Positions 47,008 through 55,713 of a stretch of DNA of 59,616 nt are shown here, piece by piece. The stretch is from a virus. Positions within the stretch are counted from its first letter, which is position 1. Each line of letters begins with the position of its first letter. The notes below the pieces were generated by a model. It was given only the letters and a program-made list of their open reading frames with translations, had not been told where the DNA came from and searched no databases. The stretch lies in the IMG/VR virus record IMGVR_UViG_3300010391_000280, positions 1 through 59,616 of that record; one strand, written 5' to 3'. The position numbers were made by a program, and so were the translations under genes.

Positions 47008-48054
47008 TTAACCTTGCGTGAAAACTTCAAACCGCGTAAAATTTTTAATAGACAAAGACGACGCTGCTGCAAAAGAACTAATAGAAGAACCAGCGTTAAA
47101 TGTAAACTCATTAGGCAAGGTATGATAGTTTACTATTTTGACTTGTAGTTCTACTGAAAGAAGGCCAGCCGCAATGCTATGAAATTTCTGTACTAGGGTT
47201 CCTCTTTTCTTGGTTTGAAATGAAGAAGTCTTTGTGAGAGGATTCCCAGCAGTAGCTACCTCACCATCGTAAATAGATAGCTTATTAGCGCCACCAGATG
47301 AACCACCATAAGCGTAGTTTGTAATTTGAAAGCTTTGGCCTTGTTGTTCTAGGGGGTCGATGTCTATTGCTTCTATCCACCTAAATTCTAATGTTGAATA
47401 TTCAAAATTATCAATCGCTGGCAGTGATCCGTTTTGGCAGTTGTATTGAAGTGAATAATATGTTTTTCCTCCTAAAGTTTCCCAGGAAGAAGCGTAGATA
47501 GTAGTAAACGATGAACTTGAAATTGTAACAGTAGATTCAGTTATGTCTAAAGAACCAGACGCTTTGGCAGTAGGAGTTACGGCTGTTAAGTTATCTGAAA
47601 ATGGACCAACTAAACCATTAGTTGTAACCACCCTAAGTCTAATATAGAATCGGGTATTGTCTTCTAGTCCCGAAAATACATAACTTGGATCAGGTGACTC
47701 GAAACCGTCAAACTGAAAGAACCCAGGAGTTCGGCTGATTTGAAACTCATAAAACAGTAGGTTTTTCAAGCCCTTAGGAGGTATAAGTTGAACTCTTATT
47801 TCACGAAACTCGACAGTTCCTTCAATATCTTGAAACGGCACAATAGGAACAAACTCCGAGAACTTTCTCTTAGGAGACTGCTCTACCTGAGCCGCCAAGG
47901 ATCGGTTGACAGCTTGCTCAAGATTTGATACCATTAGCTTAAGCTGTGATACCCGTCCAGGCGGCCACTTTCGAAGTCTGATCTCTTCGCTAGGCCGTAT
48001 GGTTTTTACGGTGCTCACGTTAAGTCGTCTTCTCACCTTCGAAAGGGCGAACAT
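47008..48054 (-). CDS. Tail protein with FN3-like domain, 348 aa
   Basis: The N-terminal 75 residues are basic and helical (KWPPGRVSQLKLMVSNLEQA). An FN3-like domain follows (VEFREIRVQLIPPKGLKNLL; TRFYIRLRVVTTNGLVGPFSD), then a beta-rich C-terminal region (SSFTTIYASSWETLGGKTY) probably forming another sandwich. It overlaps the nozzle-like gene by 35 nt, so translation is coupled. It is the first of the three-gene adhesin/tail set. Confidence 0.65.
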   Translation of the reverse strand: MFALSKVRRRLNVSTVKTIRPSEEIRLRKWPPGRVSQLKLMVSNLEQAVNRSLAAQVEQSPKRKFSEFVPIVPFQDIEGTVEFREIRVQLIPPKGLKNLLFYEFQISRTPGFFQFDGFESPDPSYVFSGLEDNTRFYIRLRVVTTNGLVGPFSDNLTAVTPTAKASGSLDITESTVTISSSSFTTIYASSWETLGGKTYYSLQYNCQNGSLPAIDNFEYSTLEFRWIEAIDIDPLEQQGQSFQITNYAYGGSSGGANKLSIYDGEVATAGNPLTKTSSFQTKKRGTLVQKFHSIAAGLLSVELQVKIVNYHTLPNEFTFNAGSSISSFAAASSLSIKNFTRFEVFTQG

Positions 48055-50518
48055 GGAAGAAACACCGAGCAGCTAATATCCTAGAAGACACATTAGCTTG
48101 TGCGTTTTCAAATTTAAATCTTACGTAATTTCCAGGAGTAATTGCTGGAACTGCATATCTCATAAGTGAATCTCCAGATTCAAATACCATATTTAGTACT
48201 TTTGTATCTCTGGGAGTGGACTCTAAAGGCCCGCTAGCGGTGTCTATTGTCACTATCCATGTTGAGGCATCTCCTACGGCGCGAACCTCCATATATCTAG
48301 GCTCAGACCTTCCAGTTGCTCCTTCGCTTTCAAGCCCGGCTTCTCCAGGTCTAATATAAGATGTTTGAATTATAGTATCAATAGCAGATGTTGTACCGTT
48401 AGCATTTACAAAGTTTTTAGAGCTATCGTTTAATAATTCATAAATCATACCATCAGCAGCTCCAGCATAAACTCTAGCGTCTCCATTAGAGTCTTCAATT
48501 TCTTCAGCATCCAAAATATTGACATTATTACCCAAGCTAATTGTACTCCATTGACCTTGATTTACATCATCAATTGCATATTGCCAACAAAAAGCTGAAT
48601 CATATATAGGATACGTGGTAGTTAAATCAATAGAAGTATCATCTGGATTAAATTGAATAATAGTATTTCTCCGTTTACTATGAACAGTGTGCATAAGCTC
48701 AATATTTACTTTGTTGATATCATTATCATATTTATCTCGTATTGGTTCGCTAATTTTAACAGTATCACTACCATCATAAATTCTCATACCGTCACGATCA
48801 ATTGTATATCCTGCTCTTCTAGCAGTACCGGCTGCACGTCTTCCTACACAACCCACTCCTTCAATAATTTTGCTTAATGAAAAGTCAGGGTTATCGCCTA
48901 TAACTTGATATTTTCCTGTTTCTGTTTCAATTACTAAATTAGAATAAGTTTCATATATTGCTGTAATTTTACCATCCAGTACAAATTCATTAATTAATGG
49001 AAAACTTTCAGGAGCATCATCATCAGAGAAAAATAGACTTTCTGGGTTTTGTGGGTCTCCTGCAATGAATACTGTTCTTTTCCATTTTTGTACTATTCCT
49101 CCTTTTGGAGGAGGAGAATTATCAAGAGAGAAATCACCAGCCAGTGGCGGTGTTTCATTTCCTAAACTTCCATCTGCTATTATGTCTCTATATATAGTTG
49201 TGGTATTATCTGGTATTTCATCTAAAAATAAATAAATAGAACCATTTGCGACAGTCCTATAGATTCGTCTCATTATTATCTGTGGATCGGTAGAAAGAGG
49301 AACACTAGTTAAATTTATTTGGCTATTTGAAGAAGCTGTAACCGAGGTACTAGTAGGGCCTGCATTAGATACAAAGCCATATTTACTAACAAAAGATATT
49401 CTATATGAATAAACTCCTGTTAAACTTCCTGATCCTGATGGAGTTGCTACTGGAGTTCCTTGGTCATAGTTTACTAGTTTATCTAATTTTAAACCAGTCA
49501 TTTGAGTACTGGCATTTTGAAGTTTAAATTCAAACTTTAATTTTTTAATTTGCTGAGATTCTGGATAAAAACTTCCCATTTGGGAAAAGTTAGGCTCGTG
49601 TCCTTGAGAAAAGTCTAGATTTAATTTATTCCAGCCTTCTACCAAGTCTCCAATAGAGAAATAGAATCTCCAATTATTAGTAAATGATCCTATGTTTGGA
49701 GATACCCAAACAGCAATAGCCTCATCCCTCGTAGAAAAGAAACCGCTTGTATCCTGGTCCGAGCCGGTTAATTTTCCACAAGGGATATAGGTAAAAAAGC
49801 TTACTCTATTAGTTGGTGATAATATACTGCTTCTTGTATCTTGTGTTCCTTGATGATTAATTTGAACATAAAAAGATACGTTTTTCTGTATATCAAATAC
49901 ACTACTACTGGTTCCGGTTTTATCTAATGCAAGAGCAGCACCGTCCCATGTAATAGTGCTTTCATTTGATAATGTTACATTATTTGGAGTCCAAACTGAA
50001 CTATCAGCGAATGTTTCTCGTATGATTTCTTGGCTGCCTGGAGGAGTTAATCCCCATTTTGATAAAACGCAACCATCATATTTGACCATATCATCACCAT
50101 CTCCTACCAGATCCGGGTTCTGGTTAGAGATGAACGTAAAGCGACTCAGCCGAGCACTTGTATGGAACCTGCCGGATCTTCGCCCGGTCGCGAGAGTAGT
50201 TAGGCTTCCATCAGTGTTTATTCGGCTGAGCCGGGTACCAGTTGCAGCAAGAACATGCCGCAAAATTGAACCATCTAAATCAGGAGATTTGTGAAAACCA
50301 ATCCATGAAATAGGTTTAACCACAGAACTTTCTGTATAAATAGACGATAGGACCCGACTAGATCCTTTGATCTTAGCTACTGAGCCGTATTCTTCAAAAA
50401 AATCACAATTTTGAGCAATTCTTAATTGAGACTCTTTTAAAACTTCTGGACTAGATTTAGTGTATAAACCCTGCCATCCGATGAGTTCTATGAAGGGCTG
50501 TTTTGGCCGCGAACTCAT
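48020..50518 (-). CDS. Tail nozzle/tubular-like beta-propeller protein, 832 aa
   Basis: The start, QGLYTKSSPEVLKESQLRIAQNCDFFEEYGSVAKIKGS, resembles the beginning of phage tail-tube or nozzle proteins that open with a ring of propeller blades. Repeated beta stretches follow (WIGFHKSPDLDGSI; FTFISNQNPDLVG; IYETYSNLVIETETGKYQVIG), ending in a jellyroll-like tail. Its place between the adaptor and the adhesins fits the T7 gp12 position. Assigned mainly from order and composition. Confidence 0.65.
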   Translation of the reverse strand: MSSRPKQPFIELIGWQGLYTKSSPEVLKESQLRIAQNCDFFEEYGSVAKIKGSSRVLSSIYTESSVVKPISWIGFHKSPDLDGSILRHVLAATGTRLSRINTDGSLTTLATGRRSGRFHTSARLSRFTFISNQNPDLVGDGDDMVKYDGCVLSKWGLTPPGSQEIIRETFADSSVWTPNNVTLSNESTITWDGAALALDKTGTSSSVFDIQKNVSFYVQINHQGTQDTRSSILSPTNRVSFFTYIPCGKLTGSDQDTSGFFSTRDEAIAVWVSPNIGSFTNNWRFYFSIGDLVEGWNKLNLDFSQGHEPNFSQMGSFYPESQQIKKLKFEFKLQNASTQMTGLKLDKLVNYDQGTPVATPSGSGSLTGVYSYRISFVSKYGFVSNAGPTSTSVTASSNSQINLTSVPLSTDPQIIMRRIYRTVANGSIYLFLDEIPDNTTTIYRDIIADGSLGNETPPLAGDFSLDNSPPPKGGIVQKWKRTVFIAGDPQNPESLFFSDDDAPESFPLINEFVLDGKITAIYETYSNLVIETETGKYQVIGDNPDFSLSKIIEGVGCVGRRAAGTARRAGYTIDRDGMRIYDGSDTVKISEPIRDKYDNDINKVNIELMHTVHSKRRNTIIQFNPDDTSIDLTTTYPIYDSAFCWQYAIDDVNQGQWSTISLGNNVNILDAEEIEDSNGDARVYAGAADGMIYELLNDSSKNFVNANGTTSAIDTIIQTSYIRPGEAGLESEGATGRSEPRYMEVRAVGDASTWIVTIDTASGPLESTPRDTKVLNMVFESGDSLMRYAVPAITPGNYVRFKFENAQANVSSRILAARCFFHVRPFEGEKTT

Positions 50519-50553
50519 AAGTTATCCTTTATCTTCTAAGTACTTGATTTTAC

Positions 50554-51255
50554 TCACGAATCCGAATACGGCCCTCTGAAGGGTGTTACATGTTGTCTTT
50601 GAATCATTCGTGCATTTACAAACTGAGAAAACTCTTCTTGCCATTCTGTACGAAGTCTTAAAAGAGTACGTAACTGCCCAGATTCTTGCATTCCTTCAGA
50701 ATCAAATAAAGAAACAGCAGTATCTAAAACAATAAGTTCATCCAATATAAAAGGAAAATCTGAGTGTAAGCCGTCTCCAGCATCTGTTAATTCTTCAGGA
50801 ATTCCGTTCCATTCCATATATAAACCATCAATTATATTTTCAGAAGGAGGAGGCTCTAAAACAAAACCAGACCCTACTGGACGAAAATTTGGATAATATG
50901 AGTCTTGGGTATTACCACCTGTATTTGACGGATACCATTTGCCGTAATGTCTTTCCTCTCTTTGAAGAGGTATTCGACTACCATCAGATCTCACGATTTC
51001 TAGTTTAAGTAATCTTGATAATCCTGTAGGCCAAGAATATCGGCCTTGGTCTGCTACTAGACTTTTAGTGCCTATTATTGTAAAGAAGCCTTCATGCGCT
51101 CTAACAAGTTCAGCACATCGGCGCCGATAAGACGTATTAAATACTTGTTTTAAAAAATCGTCTGACCAATGCGATATTGAAGCTGTATTCTCTTGAAGAT
51201 ATCTTCTAACCCGTATGACGTACTGGGATAGTGTGTTGTCTAATTGATTAGCCAT
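50554..51255 (-). CDS. Head-to-tail adaptor protein
   Basis: 233 residues. VIRVRRYLQENTASISHWSDDFLKQVFNTSYRRRCAELV is the helical start typical of phage adaptor/gp11-like proteins, followed by a beta part with GRYSWPTGLSRLLKLEIVRSDG and LDELIVLDTAVSLFDSEG. These join portal to tail. Sits immediately upstream, in transcription order, of the nozzle-like gene, supporting the role. Good, not certain. Confidence 0.7.
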   Translation of the reverse strand: MANQLDNTLSQYVIRVRRYLQENTASISHWSDDFLKQVFNTSYRRRCAELVRAHEGFFTIIGTKSLVADQGRYSWPTGLSRLLKLEIVRSDGSRIPLQREERHYGKWYPSNTGGNTQDSYYPNFRPVGSGFVLEPPPSENIIDGLYMEWNGIPEELTDAGDGLHSDFPFILDELIVLDTAVSLFDSEGMQESGQLRTLLRLRTEWQEEFSQFVNARMIQRQHVTPFRGPYSDS

Positions 51256-51281
51256 TTATTGTTCCTACAATCAGCGCATAT

Positions 51282-51926
51282 TTAGTTCTTAAAGTAACCT
51301 CGGGATGGTACAATCAAGCCTCCTTCTTCATCTTCTAAAGGACGAACTATACGCGACCGATTCTTCTGATTGGAATAACTTATGATACTATCTTTAGTGG
51401 GGTTGGTTGGATTAATAATGCCCCTCTGAGCATTTTCTAATGCCTTTTTGAAAAAGGAAGAATTTTCAGAATCTATATCTCGTTTATATTCTTGAATATC
51501 TTTCTGTTCTTTTAATCTTTTAGCTTCTTCTTCATTCGCTTTTTGCTTTTGATAGTCTCTTGCACTTGAAGCATTAGCTTGAAGATGAAGTCTTGAAAGC
51601 AATACGTTTAAGTACCTACTTTCAAGACTTTCAATCTTCACTACATGACTATAGCCATGAGGCCAACCGCGGCGCCAAATGTGCCAGGCACATTCTAATA
51701 GAGGCGTCCCTCGATTACTAATCAAAGGGAAGCCCCATAATTCTTGACCAAGTTCATTATGAATATAATATCTACTATCTTCAAAAGAGCCGCTATATGT
51801 GTTCATAATATCATCATAGAGAGTGCGGAACTTATGCCATATAAACTCTAATTGATTGTCGATACCTTTAATTTCATGATAGAACCATCCCGGTAAATCT
51901 ATACCGGGTATACATTTTCGTTTCAT
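51282..51926 (-). CDS. Hypothetical protein, 214 aa
   Basis: The N-terminal half is compact with aromatic residues (IDLPGWFYHEIKGIDNQLEFIWHKF; LGQELWGFPLISNRGTPLLE). The C-terminal half is a charged helix (QKANEEEAKRLKEQKDIQEYKRD) and a flexible tail. Located between virion genes, so possibly a virion or assembly protein. No family recognised. Confidence 0.55.
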   Translation of the reverse strand: MKRKCIPGIDLPGWFYHEIKGIDNQLEFIWHKFRTLYDDIMNTYSGSFEDSRYYIHNELGQELWGFPLISNRGTPLLECAWHIWRRGWPHGYSHVVKIESLESRYLNVLLSRLHLQANASSARDYQKQKANEEEAKRLKEQKDIQEYKRDIDSENSSFFKKALENAQRGIINPTNPTKDSIISYSNQKNRSRIVRPLEDEEGGLIVPSRGYFKN

Positions 51927-51944
51927 TAGTTCTCCCCTCTAACT

Positions 51945-52301
51945 TTAGAAACCTACTACAACAACCAATATTGCATCGACTGTAGTTGCTATAATATCTC
52001 TTAATGTTACAGTTCTAAAAGTTGCTGATGTTGGGTTTGTATCTAATGAAACAGATCCAACAAAAGCTGTACCTCCTAAGTCAGAATTCATAGTCACAAC
52101 ACCTGCACCAAGAGGGCTAATCAGTTTTGTTTTAAATGTATCGTTGTCAGTAAATACATCGGCCGCTGACGCTACTTGGAAATAATTCCATTCAACTTTC
52201 AACGGACCAACTGATGTGATGAAACGTCTCTGCGAGCCAGCAGCGGTAGTACCAACTTGAACTTGACCGTCTGTAAGGCTGGAAATTGTTACTGATGCCA
52301 T
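51945..52301 (-). CDS. Small beta-rich virion-type protein, 118 aa
   Basis: The chain is Thr/Val/Gly-rich and strand-like (VTISSLTDGQVQVGTTAAG; VGPLKVEWNYFQVASAADV; ILVVVVGF at the end), with no charged clusters. Such proteins are often capsid decoration or tail components. Its start overlaps the stop of the 42-residue zinc-ribbon gene. Specific role unknown. Confidence 0.55.
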   Translation of the reverse strand: MASVTISSLTDGQVQVGTTAAGSQRRFITSVGPLKVEWNYFQVASAADVFTDNDTFKTKLISPLGAGVVTMNSDLGGTAFVGSVSLDTNPTSATFRTVTLRDIIATTVDAILVVVVGF

Positions 52302-52429
52302 TACCTTTTCTCCTTATTCTTCTTCCATTTTTCTTGTCTTTTAGTTCTACACGATATACAATATTTAGGCCGCCGACCCGATGTTCGGATGGGGGTAATA
52401 ATGATTCCGCAGTCTGAGCAATTTAACAT
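52301..52429 (-). CDS. Zinc-ribbon microprotein, 42 aa
   Basis: Reads from ATG 52429 to a TAA at 52303-52301 that overlaps the next gene's ATG. CSDCG (residues 4-8) and CISCR (24-28) make a clear CxxC-x15-CxxC zinc ribbon, followed by a very basic tail (KRQEKWKKNKEKR). It lies directly after terminator 2. The ribosome binding site is weak, but coupling to the downstream gene supports it. Confidence 0.55.
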   Translation of the reverse strand: MLNCSDCGIIITPIRTSGRRPKYCISCRTKRQEKWKKNKEKR

Positions 52430-52440
52430 GAAAATGGAAG

Positions 52441-52469
52441 GGAAGGGCTGAGAAGATCCCAGCCCTTCC
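52441..52469 (-). terminator. Terminator 2, 10-bp perfect hairpin
   Basis: GGAAGGGCTG (52441-52450) pairs with CAGCCCTTCC (52460-52469) around a 9-nt loop. On the minus strand it follows the stop of the gene at 52482, with a moderate T-rich tail (CCATTTTC). It could attenuate readthrough from capsid-region genes into the tail genes. Efficiency is uncertain because the U-tract is imperfect. Confidence 0.65.
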
Positions 52470-52481
52470 AATTCAAGTTGT

Positions 52482-52862
52482 TTATGTTAGATCGGCTACA
52501 GTTGCGTCGCCGGAAGCTAGATAAAAGACAGTAGCTATATGTGTAGATGTAGTTTCTGCACCTCCGTCCACGTCAGAAGTAAGCATCAGCTTATTTGATG
52601 TTCCAATATAGCCCGCTCCTAGAAAGGCGCCGGTCGCCGTTTCTGTGGTACCAGCAGCACCTGCAAATCTTACGTCTGTTTGAATGTAGTCGATAGCTGC
52701 AAGACCTATATCCTTCGGAGCAACTAACTCTCCACCTGTTGTATAAGATGAGATTGCAATTTTACCCCATACAACCACTTTGTTATTTTTTATCGAACCG
52801 TCAGTTCCTCTACCTGAACGAGCTGTACCGATTCTACCAAGTTCTGTTATTACTCTTGCCAC
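52482..52862 (-). CDS. Small virion-type protein, 126 aa
   Basis: A beta-rich, Gly/Ala/Thr-rich chain (VITELGRIGTARSGRGTDGSI; TTETATGAFLGAGYIGTSNKL) with few charged residues, consistent with a capsid decoration protein. It is followed by terminator 2, so it is the last gene of the strongly expressed capsid block. No family is recognised. Confidence 0.55.
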   Translation of the reverse strand: MARVITELGRIGTARSGRGTDGSIKNNKVVVWGKIAISSYTTGGELVAPKDIGLAAIDYIQTDVRFAGAAGTTETATGAFLGAGYIGTSNKLMLTSDVDGGAETTSTHIATVFYLASGDATVADLT

Positions 52863-52863
52863 T

Positions 52864-53121
52864 TTACTGTACCTCCGTACTTACTGGGCAGACACCTATT
52901 AGCTCTCTGACAGTATTTCCCACTACGGGAACCTTGCCAAGGAGCGAGTCAACCTTGCCGCCTTCTTCAAGGCACAAAGTCTTTACCTCTGCACTTACAT
53001 TACCTACTTCAAGCCGAACACCGTTTGCTCCAGCCGCAGCTTCCACTTGTGGAACCACATAACCTAAAGCTCCTGCACATCCAACCAAAGTAGCTGTCAA
53101 TGCTATTGTTAATTTTTTCAT
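52864..53121 (-). CDS. Signal-peptide protein with lipobox
   Basis: 85 residues. KKLTIALTATLVGCAGALG gives a short Sec signal with lipobox L-V-G-C (Cys 14), so lipidation at Cys 14 is plausible; cleavage at VEA further on is the alternative. The mature region has Cys pairs (TLCLEEGG, GVCPVS) suggesting a disulfide. Lipoproteins in late phage clusters include o-spanins and exclusion proteins. Neither is proved. Confidence 0.6.
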   Translation of the reverse strand: MKKLTIALTATLVGCAGALGYVVPQVEAAAGANGVRLEVGNVSAEVKTLCLEEGGKVDSLLGKVPVVGNTVRELIGVCPVSTEVQ

Positions 53122-53122
53122 T

Positions 53123-53329
53123 TTATGCTCCTAGTTTTGAATCTACAAATTCAAAGGCTCTTTTTTCAACTAAATCTAATACCATATTGACTGTTGCTCT
53201 CTCCTTTTCAGAGAGTTTTTTTTGTGTTTCTACGTCTTCCTGAACATTATCAATTACGTGAGTAATTAAATCATGAGTCAGTTCTTTAATTGCACTTCCA
53301 GCCAATTTAAGTATTAATTTCTTAAACAT
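53123..53329 (-). CDS. Amphipathic helical protein, 68 aa
   Basis: Almost wholly helical: FKKLILKLAGSAIKELTHDLI could lie on a membrane, and the rest is charged coiled coil (EDVETQKKLSEKERATVNMVLDLVEKR). A holin, anti-holin or spanin partner are options, given the adjacent lipoprotein, but the first helix is too charged to be a certain membrane span. Overlaps the next upstream gene by 1 nt. Confidence 0.5.
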   Translation of the reverse strand: MFKKLILKLAGSAIKELTHDLITHVIDNVQEDVETQKKLSEKERATVNMVLDLVEKRAFEFVDSKLGA

Positions 53330-53610
53330 TAGCTAGAACCTTCATCATTGTAGTTCAATGATCCACGGTGCCGAGAAACGACTGTATACTTTTCGCCAGT
53401 ATTGGCGTCTATCGAAAACCTGTTTTTATTTGGGTTCAAATAAAAGTTCGGTTGTGCAGCATCAAAAGTCGCAGAAAGAATTCTGGCATCTGTAGCTGTT
53501 GGTAGGTTAAAGAAACTGTCGCCCGAAGTCAGTGTAACTTTTGTTACGCCGATTGTGTCACCGTCTCTCGTATCTAGGAAGGTTTGAAAATCAGGAAATA
53601 TTTTAGCCAT
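53329..53610 (-). CDS. Small virion-type protein, 93 aa (paralogue of 53626 gene)
   Basis: FLDTRDGDTIGVTKVTLTSGD and YTVVSRHRGS match the layout of LLDLRNGSVFQVFTVEHTTG and YTIVVRFSGS in the gene just upstream, so the two are a tandem duplicate pair with diverged middles. The beta-rich composition fits capsid decoration or tail use. Position directly before the lipoprotein. Confidence 0.6.
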   Translation of the reverse strand: MAKIFPDFQTFLDTRDGDTIGVTKVTLTSGDSFFNLPTATDARILSATFDAAQPNFYLNPNKNRFSIDANTGEKYTVVSRHRGSLNYNDEGSS

Positions 53611-53625
53611 GTTTTATTCCTTCCT

Positions 53626-53970
53626 TTATTTGCTTGAGCCGATGCCAGAACCGCTACCTGAGAATCTTACTACAATTGTATAAGTTCCTGAAGCAGCAGA
53701 CGAGCCAATTTGTACCTTCTTCAAGCCTCCTGAGGCTGTTCCAAGAGATACACCTGATGACGGCGATGTTTCTTTGTTAAGACCCACACTTTGACCTGCA
53801 ATACCGACTGTTAGCAATGTTCCAAGCTCTGCTGCCGAAACCGCTGACTGTTCTACTTGCAAATCTGATTGTGTGCCTGTAGTATGTTCTACAGTAAATA
53901 CTTGAAATACCGACCCGTTTCTAAGGTCTAGTAAATCACTTACTGATTGTGGCATTACTGTATTAGCCAT
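53626..53970 (-). CDS. Small virion-type protein, 114 aa (paralogue of 53329 gene)
   Basis: A beta-rich chain (SDLLDLRNGSVFQVFTVEHT; ELGTLLTVGIAG), ending in a Gly/Ser-rich flexible tail (SGSGSGIGSSK). It shares its start and end segments with the gene at 53329. It lies just after the HNH gene that separates it from the major capsid protein, so it may originally have followed the capsid gene directly. Candidate decoration protein. Confidence 0.6.
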   Translation of the reverse strand: MANTVMPQSVSDLLDLRNGSVFQVFTVEHTTGTQSDLQVEQSAVSAAELGTLLTVGIAGQSVGLNKETSPSSGVSLGTASGGLKKVQIGSSAASGTYTIVVRFSGSGSGIGSSK

Positions 53971-53973
53971 TTA

Positions 53974-54378
53974 TTACTCCTTGTTGAAATCTTTGAGGGC
54001 TTGTACATATCCCTCGTTGAAGGCATCTTGCTTGATCTTGTCAAGAGTTTTCTTGGCATGGTCAATGCGAGATAGTGCTTGGAGATTACTGAGTGAATTG
54101 TTTAAAGGATTACCGTCAATATGGTCTAGGTCTAAACCTGCTGGAATTGATCCATTGAAAGCCTCATAGACAGCACGGTGAACAACCTTATTTTTGTGTA
54201 TACCGTTTATCCAAGGTCGAAAACATAGGTAACCTTGGGTATCTGGATGTAACGCTAATTGTCGTTCTGGTGTTGTATGAGGCCATCCGTTGCTTCTGAT
54301 TTTAGTTCGTCTGATTGAACGGATTTGTCCATTAGCAGCCGCTTCATATCCAGGACATGAAGGAATAGATTTCCACAT
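53974..54378 (-). CDS. NUMOD4/HNH homing endonuclease
   Basis: 134 residues. MWKSIPSCPGYEAAANGQIRS is NUMOD4. The HNH core is complete: VHRAVYEAFNG, DLDHIDGNPLNNSLSNLQ (H, then N). The C-terminal helix (KTLDKIKQDAFNEGYVQALKDF) may aid target contact. It sits between the major capsid gene and the decoration-type genes, a favoured site for free-standing homing endonucleases in phages. All key residues are intact, unlike the plus-strand copy at 4999. Confidence 0.88.
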   Translation of the reverse strand: MWKSIPSCPGYEAAANGQIRSIRRTKIRSNGWPHTTPERQLALHPDTQGYLCFRPWINGIHKNKVVHRAVYEAFNGSIPAGLDLDHIDGNPLNNSLSNLQALSRIDHAKKTLDKIKQDAFNEGYVQALKDFNKE

Positions 54379-54403
54379 TAGTAATCTCCCCTGTTGCAGA
54401 AAT

Positions 54404-54434
54404 AAGGGCTCCCCTCTTATGGAGAGGAGCCCTT
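54404..54434 (-). terminator. Terminator 1 after the major capsid gene
   Basis: AAGGGCTCC (54404-54412) pairs with GGAGCCCTT (54426-54434); with a one-base bulge the stem continues as CTC/GAG. The tail on the minus strand is ATTTCTGC, only partly U-rich, so termination is probably partial. It lies 37 nt past the capsid stop, before the HNH gene, and would give capsid mRNA in excess. Confidence 0.65.
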
Positions 54435-54470
54435 TGTTTCAATTATAACGAACCAAAAACACCAACAAAA

Positions 54471-55682
54471 TCAATATGTTGGCGTAGTAAGCCCGGTTAT
54501 TTTGGCAGTTTGATTTATTAATCTGGCTACGTTTTCGCCATAATACTTCAAAGCTGTTGTAAAGGCATCCTGCCCAGGTATCCACGCCATGTTGATTCTT
54601 TCATCAATGCTCAAAGGTCTTACAACACCTCGCTCAATAGCACCAAGGTTCAACATGTAGACTATAGCCGGATCGGCCGCCCAGCTAATTAGCCAAGGCT
54701 TACCTTCGAATGTAGTCAACTCTTGCTGAGCACCTAGCTCTAGTCGCATATCATTGAATCGTCTGAAAGGCAGAGCGATTTCTGTGTATCGGTCGTACTG
54801 ATCCCAGTTAGAGACGAATACGAAGCCGTCCACTGTAGCCGTATCTGTTTCAGTCAATAGCTGCTTCCGTAGTCGCCGTAGAAGCGACTCATCTAGAGCT
54901 TGACTTGTTACCGTAATTACCTTACTCTGTAGAACAGGGTAAGTTGTTCTGCTGATATTGTAAATTGTACCAGTATTTGTTACGATGGCAGGCAGACCTA
55001 GGGCTGTTGTTTCGACCGGGGGCGAAGATCCTGACTGCTCACCATAAACGTAAATACCGTCATTGTCTGTTACCGATACAGCAGAACTTACAGTAATTGT
55101 TCTAGCGCTTACGTCTCTCGACATAACTCGAACAGGACCATCTGATCGTAGACCAGTCGATGTGTTCAAGAATTCGACCATCTGTCCTTGTCGGAATGGT
55201 CGAGCGTCGTCAATTAGAACAGCAGTCACAGTAGCCTGTGTACCGTCAACTAATGTAAGACGACCTGTGCCGTCACTTCGTAGGAAGTTGTTTTCGAAGT
55301 TAGCGCCAGTTCTTTTTACTGCTTGTGATAAGGCATCGCTAATGCTATTAGCAAAAGCATCCTCACCACCTCTTTGCGATACGGCTTCTGATAGACCTGA
55401 GAATGTTACTACATGGTAGTATTTCTTAGGTCGTACTCTAGCCTGCTTTACTAGCTCGTTGCCTGCTGTAGGTAGCTGGTTGTCGTCTGTTGCACGCCAT
55501 CCACCACCTTGCTCATTACCGGCGATCCTTACGGGGAAAAACGCACCATCGCCTGACGGAACGAATCGAGTGTTCTCTCTAAGCTGTGAATAGATGGGAG
55601 CACTTAACTGTTGCATCTGCGCGATGAAATCTACCACGTATCGCCGTAGGAGCATATCGCCTAGCGTTTCAAATGTAATCAT
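54471..55682 (-). CDS. Major capsid protein
   Basis: 403 residues. Size, position after a scaffold-like gene, a following terminator and a strong promoter/leader upstream match a major capsid gene. The sequence begins MITFETLGDMLLRRYVVDFIAQM and contains RPKKYYHVVTFSGLSEAVS, YPVLQSKVITVTSQALDES and TALKYYGENVARL near the end, consistent with an HK97-type fold, with a long N-terminal segment and a P-domain-like insertion. No prohead protease gene is seen. The family is not named. Confidence 0.75.
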   Translation of the reverse strand: MITFETLGDMLLRRYVVDFIAQMQQLSAPIYSQLRENTRFVPSGDGAFFPVRIAGNEQGGGWRATDDNQLPTAGNELVKQARVRPKKYYHVVTFSGLSEAVSQRGGEDAFANSISDALSQAVKRTGANFENNFLRSDGTGRLTLVDGTQATVTAVLIDDARPFRQGQMVEFLNTSTGLRSDGPVRVMSRDVSARTITVSSAVSVTDNDGIYVYGEQSGSSPPVETTALGLPAIVTNTGTIYNISRTTYPVLQSKVITVTSQALDESLLRRLRKQLLTETDTATVDGFVFVSNWDQYDRYTEIALPFRRFNDMRLELGAQQELTTFEGKPWLISWAADPAIVYMLNLGAIERGVVRPLSIDERINMAWIPGQDAFTTALKYYGENVARLINQTAKITGLTTPTY

Positions 55683-55713
55683 TTAGATTACTCCTACTTT
55701 AATAGGAGAATAA

